A stretch of DNA of 64,000 nucleotides, from contig JABFGF010000005.1 of the NCBI GenBank assembly GCA_013112635.1, positions 62,001 through 126,000 of the forward strand. Reading direction: 5' to 3'. Numbering within the stretch: the stretch's first letter is position 1; each line of letters opens with the position of its first letter. Source of the DNA: Calditrichota bacterium (GTDB taxonomy: Bacteria; Calditrichota; Calditrichia; Calditrichales; J004). Positions 9,518-18,321 of this stretch are shown here, in pieces. The notes beneath the pieces were generated by a model. The model had not been told where the DNA came from and did no database searches. It saw only the letters and a list, made by a program, of their open reading frames with translations. Position numbers and translations under genes: made by a program.

Positions 9518-9605
9518 TATACATGGTTATTAATTTAGATAGTCATGTTTTGTCTTGCAAATAGATTTTGTATTTTGCTGAAATTTTTTTTCAAAGGCCC
9601 CAATC
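9518..9605. promoter_or_regulatory. divergent promoter region of methylase and vsr
   Basis: This 88-bp AT-rich gap separates the 5' ends of two oppositely transcribed genes, so promoters for both must lie here or within the coding ends. I see no convincing palindrome. It is the natural place for binding by the methylase's own HTH domain (inference). Confidence 0.45.
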
Positions 9606-10094
9606 ATGGTGAAATATGATGATGAAGAAATAATAAAAGTACCGCGTTTCAAGGATGTTGAAGGTTTTTATACAACTAAAGAACGATCCGAGTTAATGTC
9701 TAAAATAAAAGGTAAGAATACGAAACCTGAATTAGACTTTAGAAAAGAACTTTGGCGAAGAGGGATAAGGTATAGAATCAATTACAAAAAGCTCCCAGGA
9801 AAGCCTGATATTGTAAGTAAAAAATATAAGCTCATTATTTTTATTGATGGTGAGTTTTGGCACGGCTATAATTGGAATGAGAAAAAACAAAAGATAAAAT
9901 CTAATCGGGATTTTTGGATTCCTAAAATTGAGCGTAACATGCAAAGGGACAGGCATAATAATGAGACACTTAAAAATATGGGTTATAAGGTTTTTAGGTT
10001 TTGGGATTTTGAAATAAAAAAACATTTAACTGAATGCCTTGAACAGGTGTTTGATTATTTAAACGAAATAGAAATCAAATATAAAAATAACTGA
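9606..10094 (+). CDS. vsr: very short patch repair endonuclease Vsr
   Basis: A 162-residue Vsr-type nuclease. The family's opening RSELMSKIKGKNTKPEL is followed by the metal-binding Asp68 in LPGKPDIV, FIDGEFWHG (Asp81-His86) and FWIPKIERNMQRD. Vsr nicks 5' of T in T:G mismatches formed when 5-methylcytosine deaminates, so it guards against mutation caused by the neighbouring C5 methylase. It is divergent from that methylase and ends in a strong terminator. Confidence 0.93.
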   Translation: MVKYDDEEIIKVPRFKDVEGFYTTKERSELMSKIKGKNTKPELDFRKELWRRGIRYRINYKKLPGKPDIVSKKYKLIIFIDGEFWHGYNWNEKKQKIKSNRDFWIPKIERNMQRDRHNNETLKNMGYKVFRFWDFEIKKHLTECLEQVFDYLNEIEIKYKNN

Positions 10095-10128
10095 AAGGAC
10101 AATTATCTTTTCAGTTATTTTTTTGTAT
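10083..10128. terminator. bidirectional rho-independent terminator
   Basis: A perfect 14-bp inverted repeat (10083-10096 with 10109-10122, core AACTGAAA/TTTCAGTT) with a 12-nt loop. T-rich tails exist on both strands, so it can end vsr on the plus strand and the convergent marR-type gene on the minus strand. The left arm overlaps the vsr stop codon. Confidence 0.9.
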
Positions 10129-10613
10129 TATTCTATCGTTGCACCAAGATTATTTAAAAGCCGATGCAAGGCTTCTAATGATTCATTATCGGCGTTTTGT
10201 AATATACTGGTTGCCGCATGTTCCAAAGTTAAAGAAGCTTCTCCCAATATCTTTGTCCCGGTATTTGATAGTCTTACAAGACTAACCCGTGCATCCCGTT
10301 GATTCGTTTCTTTTTCTATCAAACCAATTTTTTCCATTGGTGCTAAAAGCCGTGTTATCCCGGAGGCTGTTAAACCAACCCGGCCGGCTAAATCAATGCG
10401 CCTTAATTTTTGTTGTGGGGCAATACTTAAGTGAAACATAATTATAAATTCGCTAAAACTTATCCCATGCACGCCCAAGTGCGCGTCAAAACGTTTATTT
10501 ATTGTAGTCTGAACCATTGAAAGGTTCATGAACATTTTTAGATTTGAACTTGTTTGCTGCATTTTGTTTTTCTCTTCCTGTTTTTTTTGATTGACATATG
10601 CTTGATAGCTCAA
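10128..10613 (-). CDS. MarR-family transcriptional regulator
   Basis: A 161-residue winged-helix regulator. The MarR core is clear: GISFSEFIIMFHLS, recognition helix RRIDLAGRVGLTASGITRLLAPMEKIGLI, and the wing NQRDARVSLVRLSNTG. An N-terminal basic Gln/Lys-rich extension of about 20 residues is unusual. Such dimeric repressors respond to small phenolic or other ligands. The target is unknown; no adjacent codirectional gene exists, and the nearest divergent gene is the cytochrome at 11001. Confidence 0.9.
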   Translation of the reverse strand: MSYQAYVNQKKQEEKNKMQQTSSNLKMFMNLSMVQTTINKRFDAHLGVHGISFSEFIIMFHLSIAPQQKLRRIDLAGRVGLTASGITRLLAPMEKIGLIEKETNQRDARVSLVRLSNTGTKILGEASLTLEHAATSILQNADNESLEALHRLLNNLGATIE

Positions 10614-11000
10614 TTACTTTGCAAGTGTAAGAATATTTTAATGAGAAAACAAATTTACTATTTAAAATCTTTTGCAGAAGCTAACTTACTGCTCAGTATT
10701 ATAGAATAGAAGGCAAAAATAATGGCTATTAGGTGTCCATAGATTTGACGGTATGAAATTAAAATGATTATAATTCTTTTATAGAGGAATTATTTGTTTC
10801 CTATACGATTTTAGGACGGAATAATGACGGTAAAAACGATTTCACTTATACTTTAATATAAATCCTACATCGTCTTTTGTTATGTTTCGAGTATAATCTT
10901 ATCAAAACGGTAAAACTATATTTTGCCATTTGTACATTTCTGTTTGACATTGAATGATTTCACGTACTATTTTTGGCACCTTTATTTAGAAAAGGACAAG
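10614..11000. other. divergent intergenic region, MarR gene and cytochrome gene
   Basis: About 390 bp without an ORF, carrying the leaders of both flanking genes. The only specific signal I see is the promoter-like element at 10943-10975, annotated separately. No hairpin or decayed gene was recognised. Confidence 0.5.
10943..10975 (+). promoter_or_regulatory. candidate promoter of multiheme cytochrome gene
   Basis: TTTG at 10943 (inside TTGACA 10944-10949) is followed 21 nt later by TATTTTTG at 10968-10975, which fits the TTTG/TAnnTTTG pattern of Bacteroidetes-type housekeeping promoters; TTGACA and TACTAT with a short 15-nt spacer fit a sigma-70 reading. It ends 25 bp before the ATG at 11001. 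It is a sequence match only. Confidence 0.35.
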
Positions 11001-12341
11001 ATGAGAAGAACTACTTCATTATCTGAAATATTATTTTTTTGCGTTTTAAATTTTATTCTCATTCAAAACTGTTCCGAACCTTCCGGAACTGACAAGGAAA
11101 AGAAAGAGAACCCTACTCAACTTAGCCTTTCTGATTTTGAATCGGCCACTACCTGTAAAGGATGCCACCCAACACATTATGATGAATGGAAAGGTTCGAT
11201 GCATGCCTATGCTTTTGTAGACCCTCTTAATACTAAAATGAGGAGTGATTTGAGCATTAAAGTTGGTAAAGAAACCCTTGGCGGTTTTTGTCTGCAATGC
11301 CATAGCCCGATTGCCGTACTTACAGGTAACACTGAAATGGGCTTTGACAGGGGAAATGCTGATCCCATAGTTATGGAAGGCATAACCTGCGATGTCTGTC
11401 ATCTCATGGAAAAAGCATCGCCCACAGCGGTTGGGGAAGCGGAATACCATTTTGATGTTACCAGTGGAAAACGGTATGCTAATTTGGATCAACCTGTAAA
11501 AAGTGCATTTCATAAAACTGAAAGCAAAGAGGTTTTCTCAAAATCGGAAATATGTCTGCCCTGCCATGACCTGATCAACCAAAATGGTGTTGAAGCAGAA
11601 ATTACTTTTACCGAGTGGGAGAGAAGCCCTTATAAAAGTTGGGATATAGAGTGCCAGGGATGCCATATGGAAACCTATTCCGGGAAAGCAGCGGTTAACG
11701 GTCCAGAAAGACCATTTTTGCATCGCCACGATTTTGTCGGTGTTGATGTTTCTTTACTTGATGATTTTCCAAACCAGGAAAAACAAAGACAACAGATTGA
11801 AAAACTTTTAAAAACCGCTTTGGAAATGGAAGTTAATGTCCCATCATCAATAAATCCGGATTCTGTCCTTAAAGTTGATGTAAAAGTTAAAAATACTTTA
11901 ACCGGGCACGATGTACCATCTTCTGTAACTTTTGTCCGGCAAGTCTGGTTAGAAGTATCTGTAAGTTCGGGTGGCGATACGATCTATAAAAGCGGTTTCT
12001 TTGATGCCAATGGCGATCTTAAGGATGGGCATTCAGTTTTGGAGCCCGGTGCTGACCCAAACTTGGTAATTTTTCAAAGTGCCCTGTTTAATGGCGGTTC
12101 CTCGGCGGATGTTTTTACAGCAGATTCTATTTATATCGGAAGTATTGCCCCTTTGGAAGTTAAAAAAGCTCAATACTCAATTTTTGTACCGCAATCTATC
12201 GGAAGTGAATTGACAGTTAATGTGCGTCTTCGTTTCAGGGCAATTCCACCTTATATTCTACGTGACATAGATGAAAGTTTTGTAAAGAAAATCCCCGTAT
12301 TTGATATGGAGGCTTTTGCTACAATTGTTGAGGTGATATAG
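11001..12341 (+). CDS. pentaheme cytochrome c lipoprotein
   Basis: From ATG 11001 (AAAAGGA upstream) the protein is 446 residues. A signal peptide ends at a lipobox, IQNC, so Cys24 should be lipidated. Five CxxCH heme-binding motifs lie at about 52, 97, 130, 185 and 218, and the first, CKGCHPTHYDEW, is typical of cytochrome c554-like multiheme proteins. Residues 270-446 form a heme-free beta-rich domain. It should transfer electrons at the periplasmic or outer-membrane surface; the donor and acceptor are unknown. The gene converges (17-bp gap) with a redox-protein operon and faces away from a MarR regulator. Confidence 0.9.
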   Translation: MRRTTSLSEILFFCVLNFILIQNCSEPSGTDKEKKENPTQLSLSDFESATTCKGCHPTHYDEWKGSMHAYAFVDPLNTKMRSDLSIKVGKETLGGFCLQCHSPIAVLTGNTEMGFDRGNADPIVMEGITCDVCHLMEKASPTAVGEAEYHFDVTSGKRYANLDQPVKSAFHKTESKEVFSKSEICLPCHDLINQNGVEAEITFTEWERSPYKSWDIECQGCHMETYSGKAAVNGPERPFLHRHDFVGVDVSLLDDFPNQEKQRQQIEKLLKTALEMEVNVPSSINPDSVLKVDVKVKNTLTGHDVPSSVTFVRQVWLEVSVSSGGDTIYKSGFFDANGDLKDGHSVLEPGADPNLVIFQSALFNGGSSADVFTADSIYIGSIAPLEVKKAQYSIFVPQSIGSELTVNVRLRFRAIPPYILRDIDESFVKKIPVFDMEAFATIVEVI

Positions 12342-12358
12342 GATGACTTTACAAAAAA

Positions 12359-13762
12359 TCAAAATCGGTTGGTTAGTTTTATTTCAACTCCCTCAAACTC
12401 AGGTTCTAAACGGCAAACGCCTCCAACACACACAAATCCGGCCTGGCGCGATCCATATAAAACTGAAAGTTGATGGCTGCCCCCAAAACTAAAAATAACA
12501 TTTCCATATAGCCATGTATTTTTTTTGTTATTCGGAACATTGTTCAATTGGTTTTCATTTGTAATCTCGCCCACCAAGGCCATTGTTAACCAAGGTGAAT
12601 GTGAAAATTCAAGCAACGCCAGCTCACTGTCAAACTCACTTTTATCTTTAACGTTTAATGTATGTTGGTGTTGAAGCGAAACATGAATCTGGTTTCTTGA
12701 ATTTAAATTGTAATATAAGTCAACCAGAGGCGTAATATTTTCTGTGCCGCTAGATAAATCATAACTCCAATCAAGAGCGGTTAAAACTTCCCAGGAATCG
12801 CCAAATGGCCTGGTTACCTCAAAGTAATACTCTTCAAACTGGCGTTGATTTTTTTGGTTATTTGTAAGGCTGTAATTAAGCATCAATTGCCAGAGGTCAT
12901 CAGGGAACCAGGTTAGCTCAAATTGATAACCCATTTCGTTATTCATTTCAACCAGATGAGGATGACGGTTAAGAAGTGTAAAGGAATGTTCGCGTAAAAG
13001 TGATGGACCTGCAGCATATTCGATTTGATATTTATTAGGAAATAATAAATTATTATAATTCTTATGTTCAGCTGTTAAAGTAAATTTTTCAAAAATGGCA
13101 TTTAGGGCTATGTAATTACTTAACTTCCTTTCCCATTGCGGGGAGGCAACTTCCAGATAAATATCGAACCAATCATAAATATAATTTATATTTGCGGCCA
13201 TTATGGATTTCTTTTTGTCCTTATCCTGTACAAGGGCACTGGCACCAATTTTTAATTCCTTATTTAACTTTACACCTAAATCAGTTCCATAAAAAAGTTT
13301 TGCTCTGCGATTATAGGAATCACGTATTTTGCCTGCAATTACTTGGCTGTTAAAAACTTTTGTCCTGTACTTTAATTGCAATCCTTCAATATTGTTGTCT
13401 ACCGGTATATTTCGGTTTTCATAAGTACGTAAAATCAAACCTCGCCCAAACATAGAATAAAAATTTCCTAAGCGGGCCGTTAAACCTTCGTAGTTTAGCT
13501 CAACAAATTTGTATGTTAATTCATGTTTTTTAACAAGATCAGGTTGTTGAAATTTGGAAGGGTCAGGCGGATCATTTACTTCAAAGCGAAGACCTGTTTT
13601 AAGAAAATCATATTGATAATTAATGTCGGTCCAATTTTCCCAAATGGTACGGTTTTCATTTTGCCAGTTGGAGTACTCACTCTGGTTTTTTATGATCAGC
13701 TGGGCAGGCAGTATGTGAACCAGTAAAAACAGAAGGAACAGTAAATATGGAATCTTTTTCAT
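12359..13762 (-). CDS. DUF6029-like outer-membrane beta-barrel protein
   Basis: A 467-residue exported protein with signal peptide ending about LPAQ. The mature part consists of alternating amphipathic strands with many aromatic residues and ends ...VEIKLTNRF, with terminal Phe as in outer-membrane barrels. The opening YSNWQNENRTIWENWTDINYQYDFLKTGLR and the FYSMFGRGLILRTYENR segment resemble the DUF6029 family. Function is unknown. It is the last gene of the six-gene operon and follows the TlpA gene by 14 bp, suggesting an outer-membrane partner for the thioredoxin-like proteins. Confidence 0.8.
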   Translation of the reverse strand: MKKIPYLLFLLFLLVHILPAQLIIKNQSEYSNWQNENRTIWENWTDINYQYDFLKTGLRFEVNDPPDPSKFQQPDLVKKHELTYKFVELNYEGLTARLGNFYSMFGRGLILRTYENRNIPVDNNIEGLQLKYRTKVFNSQVIAGKIRDSYNRRAKLFYGTDLGVKLNKELKIGASALVQDKDKKKSIMAANINYIYDWFDIYLEVASPQWERKLSNYIALNAIFEKFTLTAEHKNYNNLLFPNKYQIEYAAGPSLLREHSFTLLNRHPHLVEMNNEMGYQFELTWFPDDLWQLMLNYSLTNNQKNQRQFEEYYFEVTRPFGDSWEVLTALDWSYDLSSGTENITPLVDLYYNLNSRNQIHVSLQHQHTLNVKDKSEFDSELALLEFSHSPWLTMALVGEITNENQLNNVPNNKKNTWLYGNVIFSFGGSHQLSVLYGSRQAGFVCVGGVCRLEPEFEGVEIKLTNRF

Positions 13763-13776
13763 TTAATCGTATTCAA

Positions 13777-14262
13777 TTATTCTTTTGTTTTAAGCAGTTT
13801 TAAAATCTCTTTTTCAAGGACTTCTTCATCACCTTCGCGATAGCCAACATGGCTGTAAACAATCTCTCCTTTTTTATTTACCAGGAAAGAGTGTGGGACA
13901 ACGCTTACAAGAAGCGATTCGCCGACTTCCTTATCCGGATCAATCAAATACGTAAAATCGTATTTATGAGAGCGGGCAAATGCTTTTACTTTAACCAGGC
14001 TGCGGGGCGAATCTTGAGAGATAGTCAAAACCTGAATATCAATATCTTCATTTCTATCTAAAACTTTCTGCACTTTTGGAAATTCCAGTTTGCAGGGTTT
14101 GCACCAGGTGGCCCAAAACAAAATTACAGTTGCATCATGATCCAGGTTTTCATTGATAGAAAATGATTCGCCATTTATATCATTCAAAGTTAAATGAGAT
14201 ATATTTTGGGCGGGGCTTAATAGTGGGACAAAAAACAGGACTAAAATGATTTTTTTTAACAT
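13777..14262 (-). CDS. TlpA-like exported thioredoxin
   Basis: A 161-residue thioredoxin-fold protein with a cleavable signal peptide (about residues 1-18). The active site FWATWCKPCKLEFP places the redox cysteines at 54 and 57, and the cis-Pro loop is VVPHSFLVN. The CKPC dipeptide differs from CGPC and may tune redox potential. It probably reduces or exchanges disulfides in the periplasm. It sits 13 bp after a T9SS-protein gene and 14 bp before the barrel gene in the TrmB-led operon. Confidence 0.9.
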   Translation of the reverse strand: MLKKIILVLFFVPLLSPAQNISHLTLNDINGESFSINENLDHDATVILFWATWCKPCKLEFPKVQKVLDRNEDIDIQVLTISQDSPRSLVKVKAFARSHKYDFTYLIDPDKEVGESLLVSVVPHSFLVNKKGEIVYSHVGYREGDEEVLEKEILKLLKTKE

Positions 14263-14275
14263 GATAACCTATGTG

Positions 14276-14998
14276 TTATTTAATGAGATTAAATTTTCCA
14301 AACAAAGTTTGTTTTAAATGACCTTTACCTGGGTGTATTATTTGGTAAAAATATATGCCGCTTGCTAAATCCGCCTGGTTTAAATTTAGATGATATTTTT
14401 GAAGACCTGTTTTTACAGCGAAATTGTCAGCAAAAACTTCCTTTCCGATTATATTAAAAATCCTAAACAGCGCATTATTTGAAGCCAGATTTGATTCAAA
14501 CTGAATTTGCGTTTCCCCATTGAACGGATTTGGATAATTACCAAGAAGTTTGAAAGAAGTTATTTCACCATCTGGCGTTTCCAATCCGGTAGGATTTGTT
14601 GAGGCAGCTAATTTATAGTCATTTTTTTCTGCACTGTTTTCCAGGGAAATTGACAATGTTGCTTCTCCACTGCCAGGTTCGGTTGTTGTATTAAAATGAA
14701 TACTAAAATTCAATACTCCTCCGCCGGGGATTGTATCGCTAATAGTAGAAACCCATGGTGCAAAGCAACTTTTGAAGCAAAGTGAGCTGCTCCAGTTATC
14801 CGGAAGGTTCTGATTTTCCCGTGTTATGAAAACTACTATTTCACTTTCCAACGTGTTGGTAATAGTTCCCTCAATTATCAGCTCTTCCATGGGTTGGCCG
14901 CTGATGCTGGAATCTTCGAAGTGAACACTGTATGATTGTGCAAAGCTTATTCCGCTAATCATAATTAAAGCAAAAAACATACGTATTAATTTATTCAT
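14276..14998 (-). CDS. secreted T9SS-sorted protein of unknown function
   Basis: A 240-residue protein with an N-terminal signal peptide ending ISFAQ, a beta-rich domain with three cysteines (two in CFKSCFAP), and a C-terminal type A sorting domain from NYPNPFNGETQI onward, with SGIYFYQI near the end. The sorting domain directs type IX secretion across the outer membrane. The central domain, about 110 residues, is not recognised; its CFKSC pair could be a disulfide substrate of the adjacent thioredoxin proteins (inference). Confidence 0.85.
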   Translation of the reverse strand: MNKLIRMFFALIMISGISFAQSYSVHFEDSSISGQPMEELIIEGTITNTLESEIVVFITRENQNLPDNWSSSLCFKSCFAPWVSTISDTIPGGGVLNFSIHFNTTTEPGSGEATLSISLENSAEKNDYKLAASTNPTGLETPDGEITSFKLLGNYPNPFNGETQIQFESNLASNNALFRIFNIIGKEVFADNFAVKTGLQKYHLNLNQADLASGIYFYQIIHPGKGHLKQTLFGKFNLIK

Positions 14999-15076
14999 TT
15001 TTATCTCTTTTTAATAATGTCCTAATTGGTATTTTAATCGGACCCTGATCTTGCCGAAGGGTGCATGAAACAATAG

Positions 15077-17119
15077 CTATTTGACCAATAACATTTTCTT
15101 TGTTTGTTTAAAATTTCCGGCTTTAAGGGTATAATAATAAATCCCGGATGCTAAATTATCTGCATCAACTGAAATGCTATAGGCACCTTTATTTTGTTTT
15201 TTGTGAACAAGAGTCCGGACACTTTTTCCCATAGAATCATAGATCGTTAAAGTTACAACGCTGCTCTTTGGGATTGTATAATTTATTGTTGTAATTGGAT
15301 TAAAAGGATTTGGGTAATTTTGTGCAAGTTTAAATTCCGTTGGGTTTATTACTATTTCTTTTTCAAGATCGGTAACAATTCCAAACCAACTCAAAACACG
15401 ATCAACAAGTAAATCCCTGTTTTCCTGCCCACTGATTTGTTCAAGCCCAATGCCCATATAAAAAGTTTTATAAGTTCCGCTATCATGGCGCAGGGCAGCA
15501 CCTTTGCCATTGGAATAGTTTAATGCTGCAACCGATGTTCCGCTTTTTGATGAAATACTTTCTTCATAGTTGCTTGTTGAGCCATATGGAGTAGCTAAAT
15601 TAAAATTGAAACCATCGCCAATAGGATCATTGGCAACACCAACAATTTTTGATGCACCGGCATCATCTGCATCATAGTTTGCATCCAGATAATTCTGATA
15701 AAATGATTTTGCGCTTTGGGATGTTGAAGAACCATTTGAATCAAAAATATCCCAACCGATATCCTGTCCAAATAACATCAGGTTACCGCCATTATCCAGG
15801 TAGTTTGACATAAAAGTAATATCTGCAGCTTCAAATGCAGGAAATCCCCAGGAAACATTCCAGATAACAGCTTCATATTGCACATCAGTTTTGGATAAGA
15901 ATTCCTGAAGATTACCTTGTGCCACTGAAATATATCCTGGCGCCAGTTTATCCAAAGCTGTGAAAAAGTTGTTTTCAAAAGATGCTCCACCATCATCATC
16001 AACAAAAAGGATATCGCTGTTGGCTGTAATTACGGCTGAAAAATTTGTGCTGACCCCATATCCAAAATTTCCCGGATCGCTTAAGTTTTCCGCGAAAACG
16101 TTTAGCTCAAAAAAACCACTTTCCGGAGTTGTGATTTCAAGGCTGAAATGCAATGTGTCTCCCGGGGCAAGCGTAACTTCTTTTTGGTCAAAACTGCCGA
16201 CTTTATCTGATAACCCATATAGCCAATCACCTTTTCCTTTTGCATCTGTTGTTTTAAGTAAAAGACTAAGCGTGTCCAAATTATCATTGGCTATAAAGTA
16301 ATCTTTGTTTATCGTTTTTTGAGGATCAACAATATGCAGGTTTTCAACATCAGAGACGGATTCCATAAAAAAGGTGGGAATATTTATATTGGATTGAATT
16401 ATCTCTTTTGTGTCGTCAGATTGTACCCATGCTACAACGGCCAAATCATCCAAATGCCAGTATCCTTTTGTAGCAACTGAGAATGAATAATATAAGCTAT
16501 CACTATTTGTAATTGACTCTATTGATGTACCCTGTGCTGTCGGTAACATTGTGCGCATTACATCATGAAAAATTTTTTCACCATTTGATCCTGGAGGAGA
16601 GTTGTAAGTTTTCTTACGTTCAATAATGGCAACCCTTAACTTTAAGTTAGTCGCAGCAACATCCTGTAAGCCCAAAACCTGAATATTTGTTTTTACGCTG
16701 TCCTCAGCAAACTTAGCAGAAACGTTTATTTTTATTGGTGAAAACTTGGCTAGTTGGGAATTCATCTCTGATCTCATTTTGGGGATATTTCCCGGCGTTC
16801 CTTTCGAGATGCCGTCAATTGTATAAGCCGGGACACTGTTTATACTATAATAATTTATCCTGTTTTCGTTATGGCTTTTATTAGCGCCGTACATGGGATC
16901 GTCGCTTCCTGGCCACCAGGCATGATAGCGTACAGTAATTACACCGCCAAAATTTTTAGAGCAAAATTCCTGCAGACTGGGATTATTTGCAGCACAAGGT
17001 CCGCAACTTGCGTTTGTTGCTTCTTCCAATAAAACAATACGCCTTGTTTGTGCTTGAGATTGACTAAAAAACAGAAAAATAAATATTAACAATGCACTTA
17101 AAGTAAAATACTTTTTCAT
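15077..17119 (-). CDS. Omp28-like thioredoxin-fold protein with T9SS sorting domain
   Basis: From ATG 17119 the protein has 680 residues; the longer ORF start at 17143 would overlap the upstream gene and extend past a good signal peptide. After the signal (to about SQAQ) comes an Omp28-type thioredoxin domain with CGPC at 39-42 and cis-Pro loop SVPAYTIDG, then beta domains, a segment reminiscent of a glutamine-amidotransferase-like or Rossmann fold (ILFVDDDGGASFENNFFTALD), and a C-terminal NYPNPFNPITTINY...SGIYYY sorting domain. It should be exported to the cell surface. It follows the PEGA lipoprotein gene by 13 bp. Confidence 0.87.
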   Translation of the reverse strand: MKKYFTLSALLIFIFLFFSQSQAQTRRIVLLEEATNASCGPCAANNPSLQEFCSKNFGGVITVRYHAWWPGSDDPMYGANKSHNENRINYYSINSVPAYTIDGISKGTPGNIPKMRSEMNSQLAKFSPIKINVSAKFAEDSVKTNIQVLGLQDVAATNLKLRVAIIERKKTYNSPPGSNGEKIFHDVMRTMLPTAQGTSIESITNSDSLYYSFSVATKGYWHLDDLAVVAWVQSDDTKEIIQSNINIPTFFMESVSDVENLHIVDPQKTINKDYFIANDNLDTLSLLLKTTDAKGKGDWLYGLSDKVGSFDQKEVTLAPGDTLHFSLEITTPESGFFELNVFAENLSDPGNFGYGVSTNFSAVITANSDILFVDDDGGASFENNFFTALDKLAPGYISVAQGNLQEFLSKTDVQYEAVIWNVSWGFPAFEAADITFMSNYLDNGGNLMLFGQDIGWDIFDSNGSSTSQSAKSFYQNYLDANYDADDAGASKIVGVANDPIGDGFNFNLATPYGSTSNYEESISSKSGTSVAALNYSNGKGAALRHDSGTYKTFYMGIGLEQISGQENRDLLVDRVLSWFGIVTDLEKEIVINPTEFKLAQNYPNPFNPITTINYTIPKSSVVTLTIYDSMGKSVRTLVHKKQNKGAYSISVDADNLASGIYYYTLKAGNFKQTKKMLLVK

Positions 17120-17132
17120 TTGAACTCCTGCG

Positions 17133-18314
17133 TTATTGTCCACTTACATATTTAATGGATTTGTCGTTTTTATTTTGTAAAAATGCGATCACTTTAATAT
17201 TTGAATAGTCCCAATTATTATTCCATAACTTTGAATAAGATTTAGAATACACCGATTCTGTTATTGCAAAACTATCGCCTTTTTTATCACTTAAAAATCC
17301 TCTGAAAACCCAGTTAAAATCTTTTAAGCCATTGCTTCCAGGCGGCGAATCAAAAGAAATATTGTTTTCTGTAATTGCACAGAACAAAACCATTTCATCC
17401 AGATTGGCAACTTCTTCCATTTGGAACAATTCTACTTCAACTTTCAAAGAATCATTACTAAGCAGCTTACTTACGCTTACACCAATTTCGTCATTCATCT
17501 CATTATATTTTTCAGAATAAGAATCAGTTATTTTAGACAAGGAGTAGGGATCTGTCCAGGATCCGGCAACCCTTACTCCCGGAAGTACACCAATGTTATA
17601 ACGCATAACTCTTTCAATAACATCAGTTGGCGCAACTTGATAGAATGGATCGTTTGATTTTGGCCAATTGGCAAAATATTCAAGAATGAAAAATGTAGAA
17701 TCGTTATTGTTATGGCTAAAAGATTCTAGGTTTTCCGTGGCAGGTACGCAAGGATCACAAGAAACATTCGCAAAAGACTCTAGCAATACAGCATTTTGTA
17801 CTTGTAATGATTTCTGGACAACTAGTTGCTGATTTTCCGAAATGTTTGTGCTTAACTTATAATCTTTATAGCCATTTTTTTTGATAATAATAGTATGAGG
17901 GCCTGTTGATAATTTAAATGCGTTTGGTGTTGTTTTACTTTGTGGAGTTCCATCAATTATTAGGACAGCATTTGCAGGTGTCGTTTCAACAACCAGTTCG
18001 CCAAAAGAATTTAGTTTTCTCAATAGAAAATAAATTGACTTAACAGAATCAGGCTCCACGGTAACTAAAAAACTATCCTGGTCTGATTGGTAACCATTTA
18101 AAGCAACTTGTATTTTGTGGTTTCCGGGATTTACAGTCAGTGTGTCTGGCGTAAATTTCTGCGTAGATTCATCATTTAAGAATATAAGAGCGCCTTTTGG
18201 ATCGGAATGTATAATGATCTTAGCTTTTTCTATATTGTTTGTAAATTCTACCGGTTGTTTAATCCCGCATGACAAGCAAAGCAAAAAGGTCAGGAATAAT
18301 ATATTACGTTTCAT
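17133..18314 (-). CDS. lipoprotein with two PEGA domains and Omp28-like thioredoxin domain
   Basis: A 393-residue protein. The signal peptide ends in LCLSC, so Cys16 is the lipidation site. Two PEGA repeats follow (about 31-95 and 106-170, each with the IxxxPxGAxIxxDG and NGYxxY pattern), then an Omp28-like thioredoxin domain with CDPC at 186-189 and a cis-Pro loop LPGVRVAG. PEGA domains are surface beta modules often linked to cell-wall proteins. CDPC is a rare dipeptide variant. The gene lies 7 bp after the TrmB-family regulator and 13 bp before its T9SS-sorted paralogue, in one operon. Confidence 0.87.
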   Translation of the reverse strand: MKRNILFLTFLLCLSCGIKQPVEFTNNIEKAKIIIHSDPKGALIFLNDESTQKFTPDTLTVNPGNHKIQVALNGYQSDQDSFLVTVEPDSVKSIYFLLRKLNSFGELVVETTPANAVLIIDGTPQSKTTPNAFKLSTGPHTIIIKKNGYKDYKLSTNISENQQLVVQKSLQVQNAVLLESFANVSCDPCVPATENLESFSHNNNDSTFFILEYFANWPKSNDPFYQVAPTDVIERVMRYNIGVLPGVRVAGSWTDPYSLSKITDSYSEKYNEMNDEIGVSVSKLLSNDSLKVEVELFQMEEVANLDEMVLFCAITENNISFDSPPGSNGLKDFNWVFRGFLSDKKGDSFAITESVYSKSYSKLWNNNWDYSNIKVIAFLQNKNDKSIKYVSGQ

Positions 18315-18321
18315 TTGGTTA

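Noticed and set aside
10974-10990. TTGGCACCTTTATTTAG as sigma-54 promoter of the cytochrome
   Set aside because: The -12 half does not match TTGC; a housekeeping-type signal fits better.
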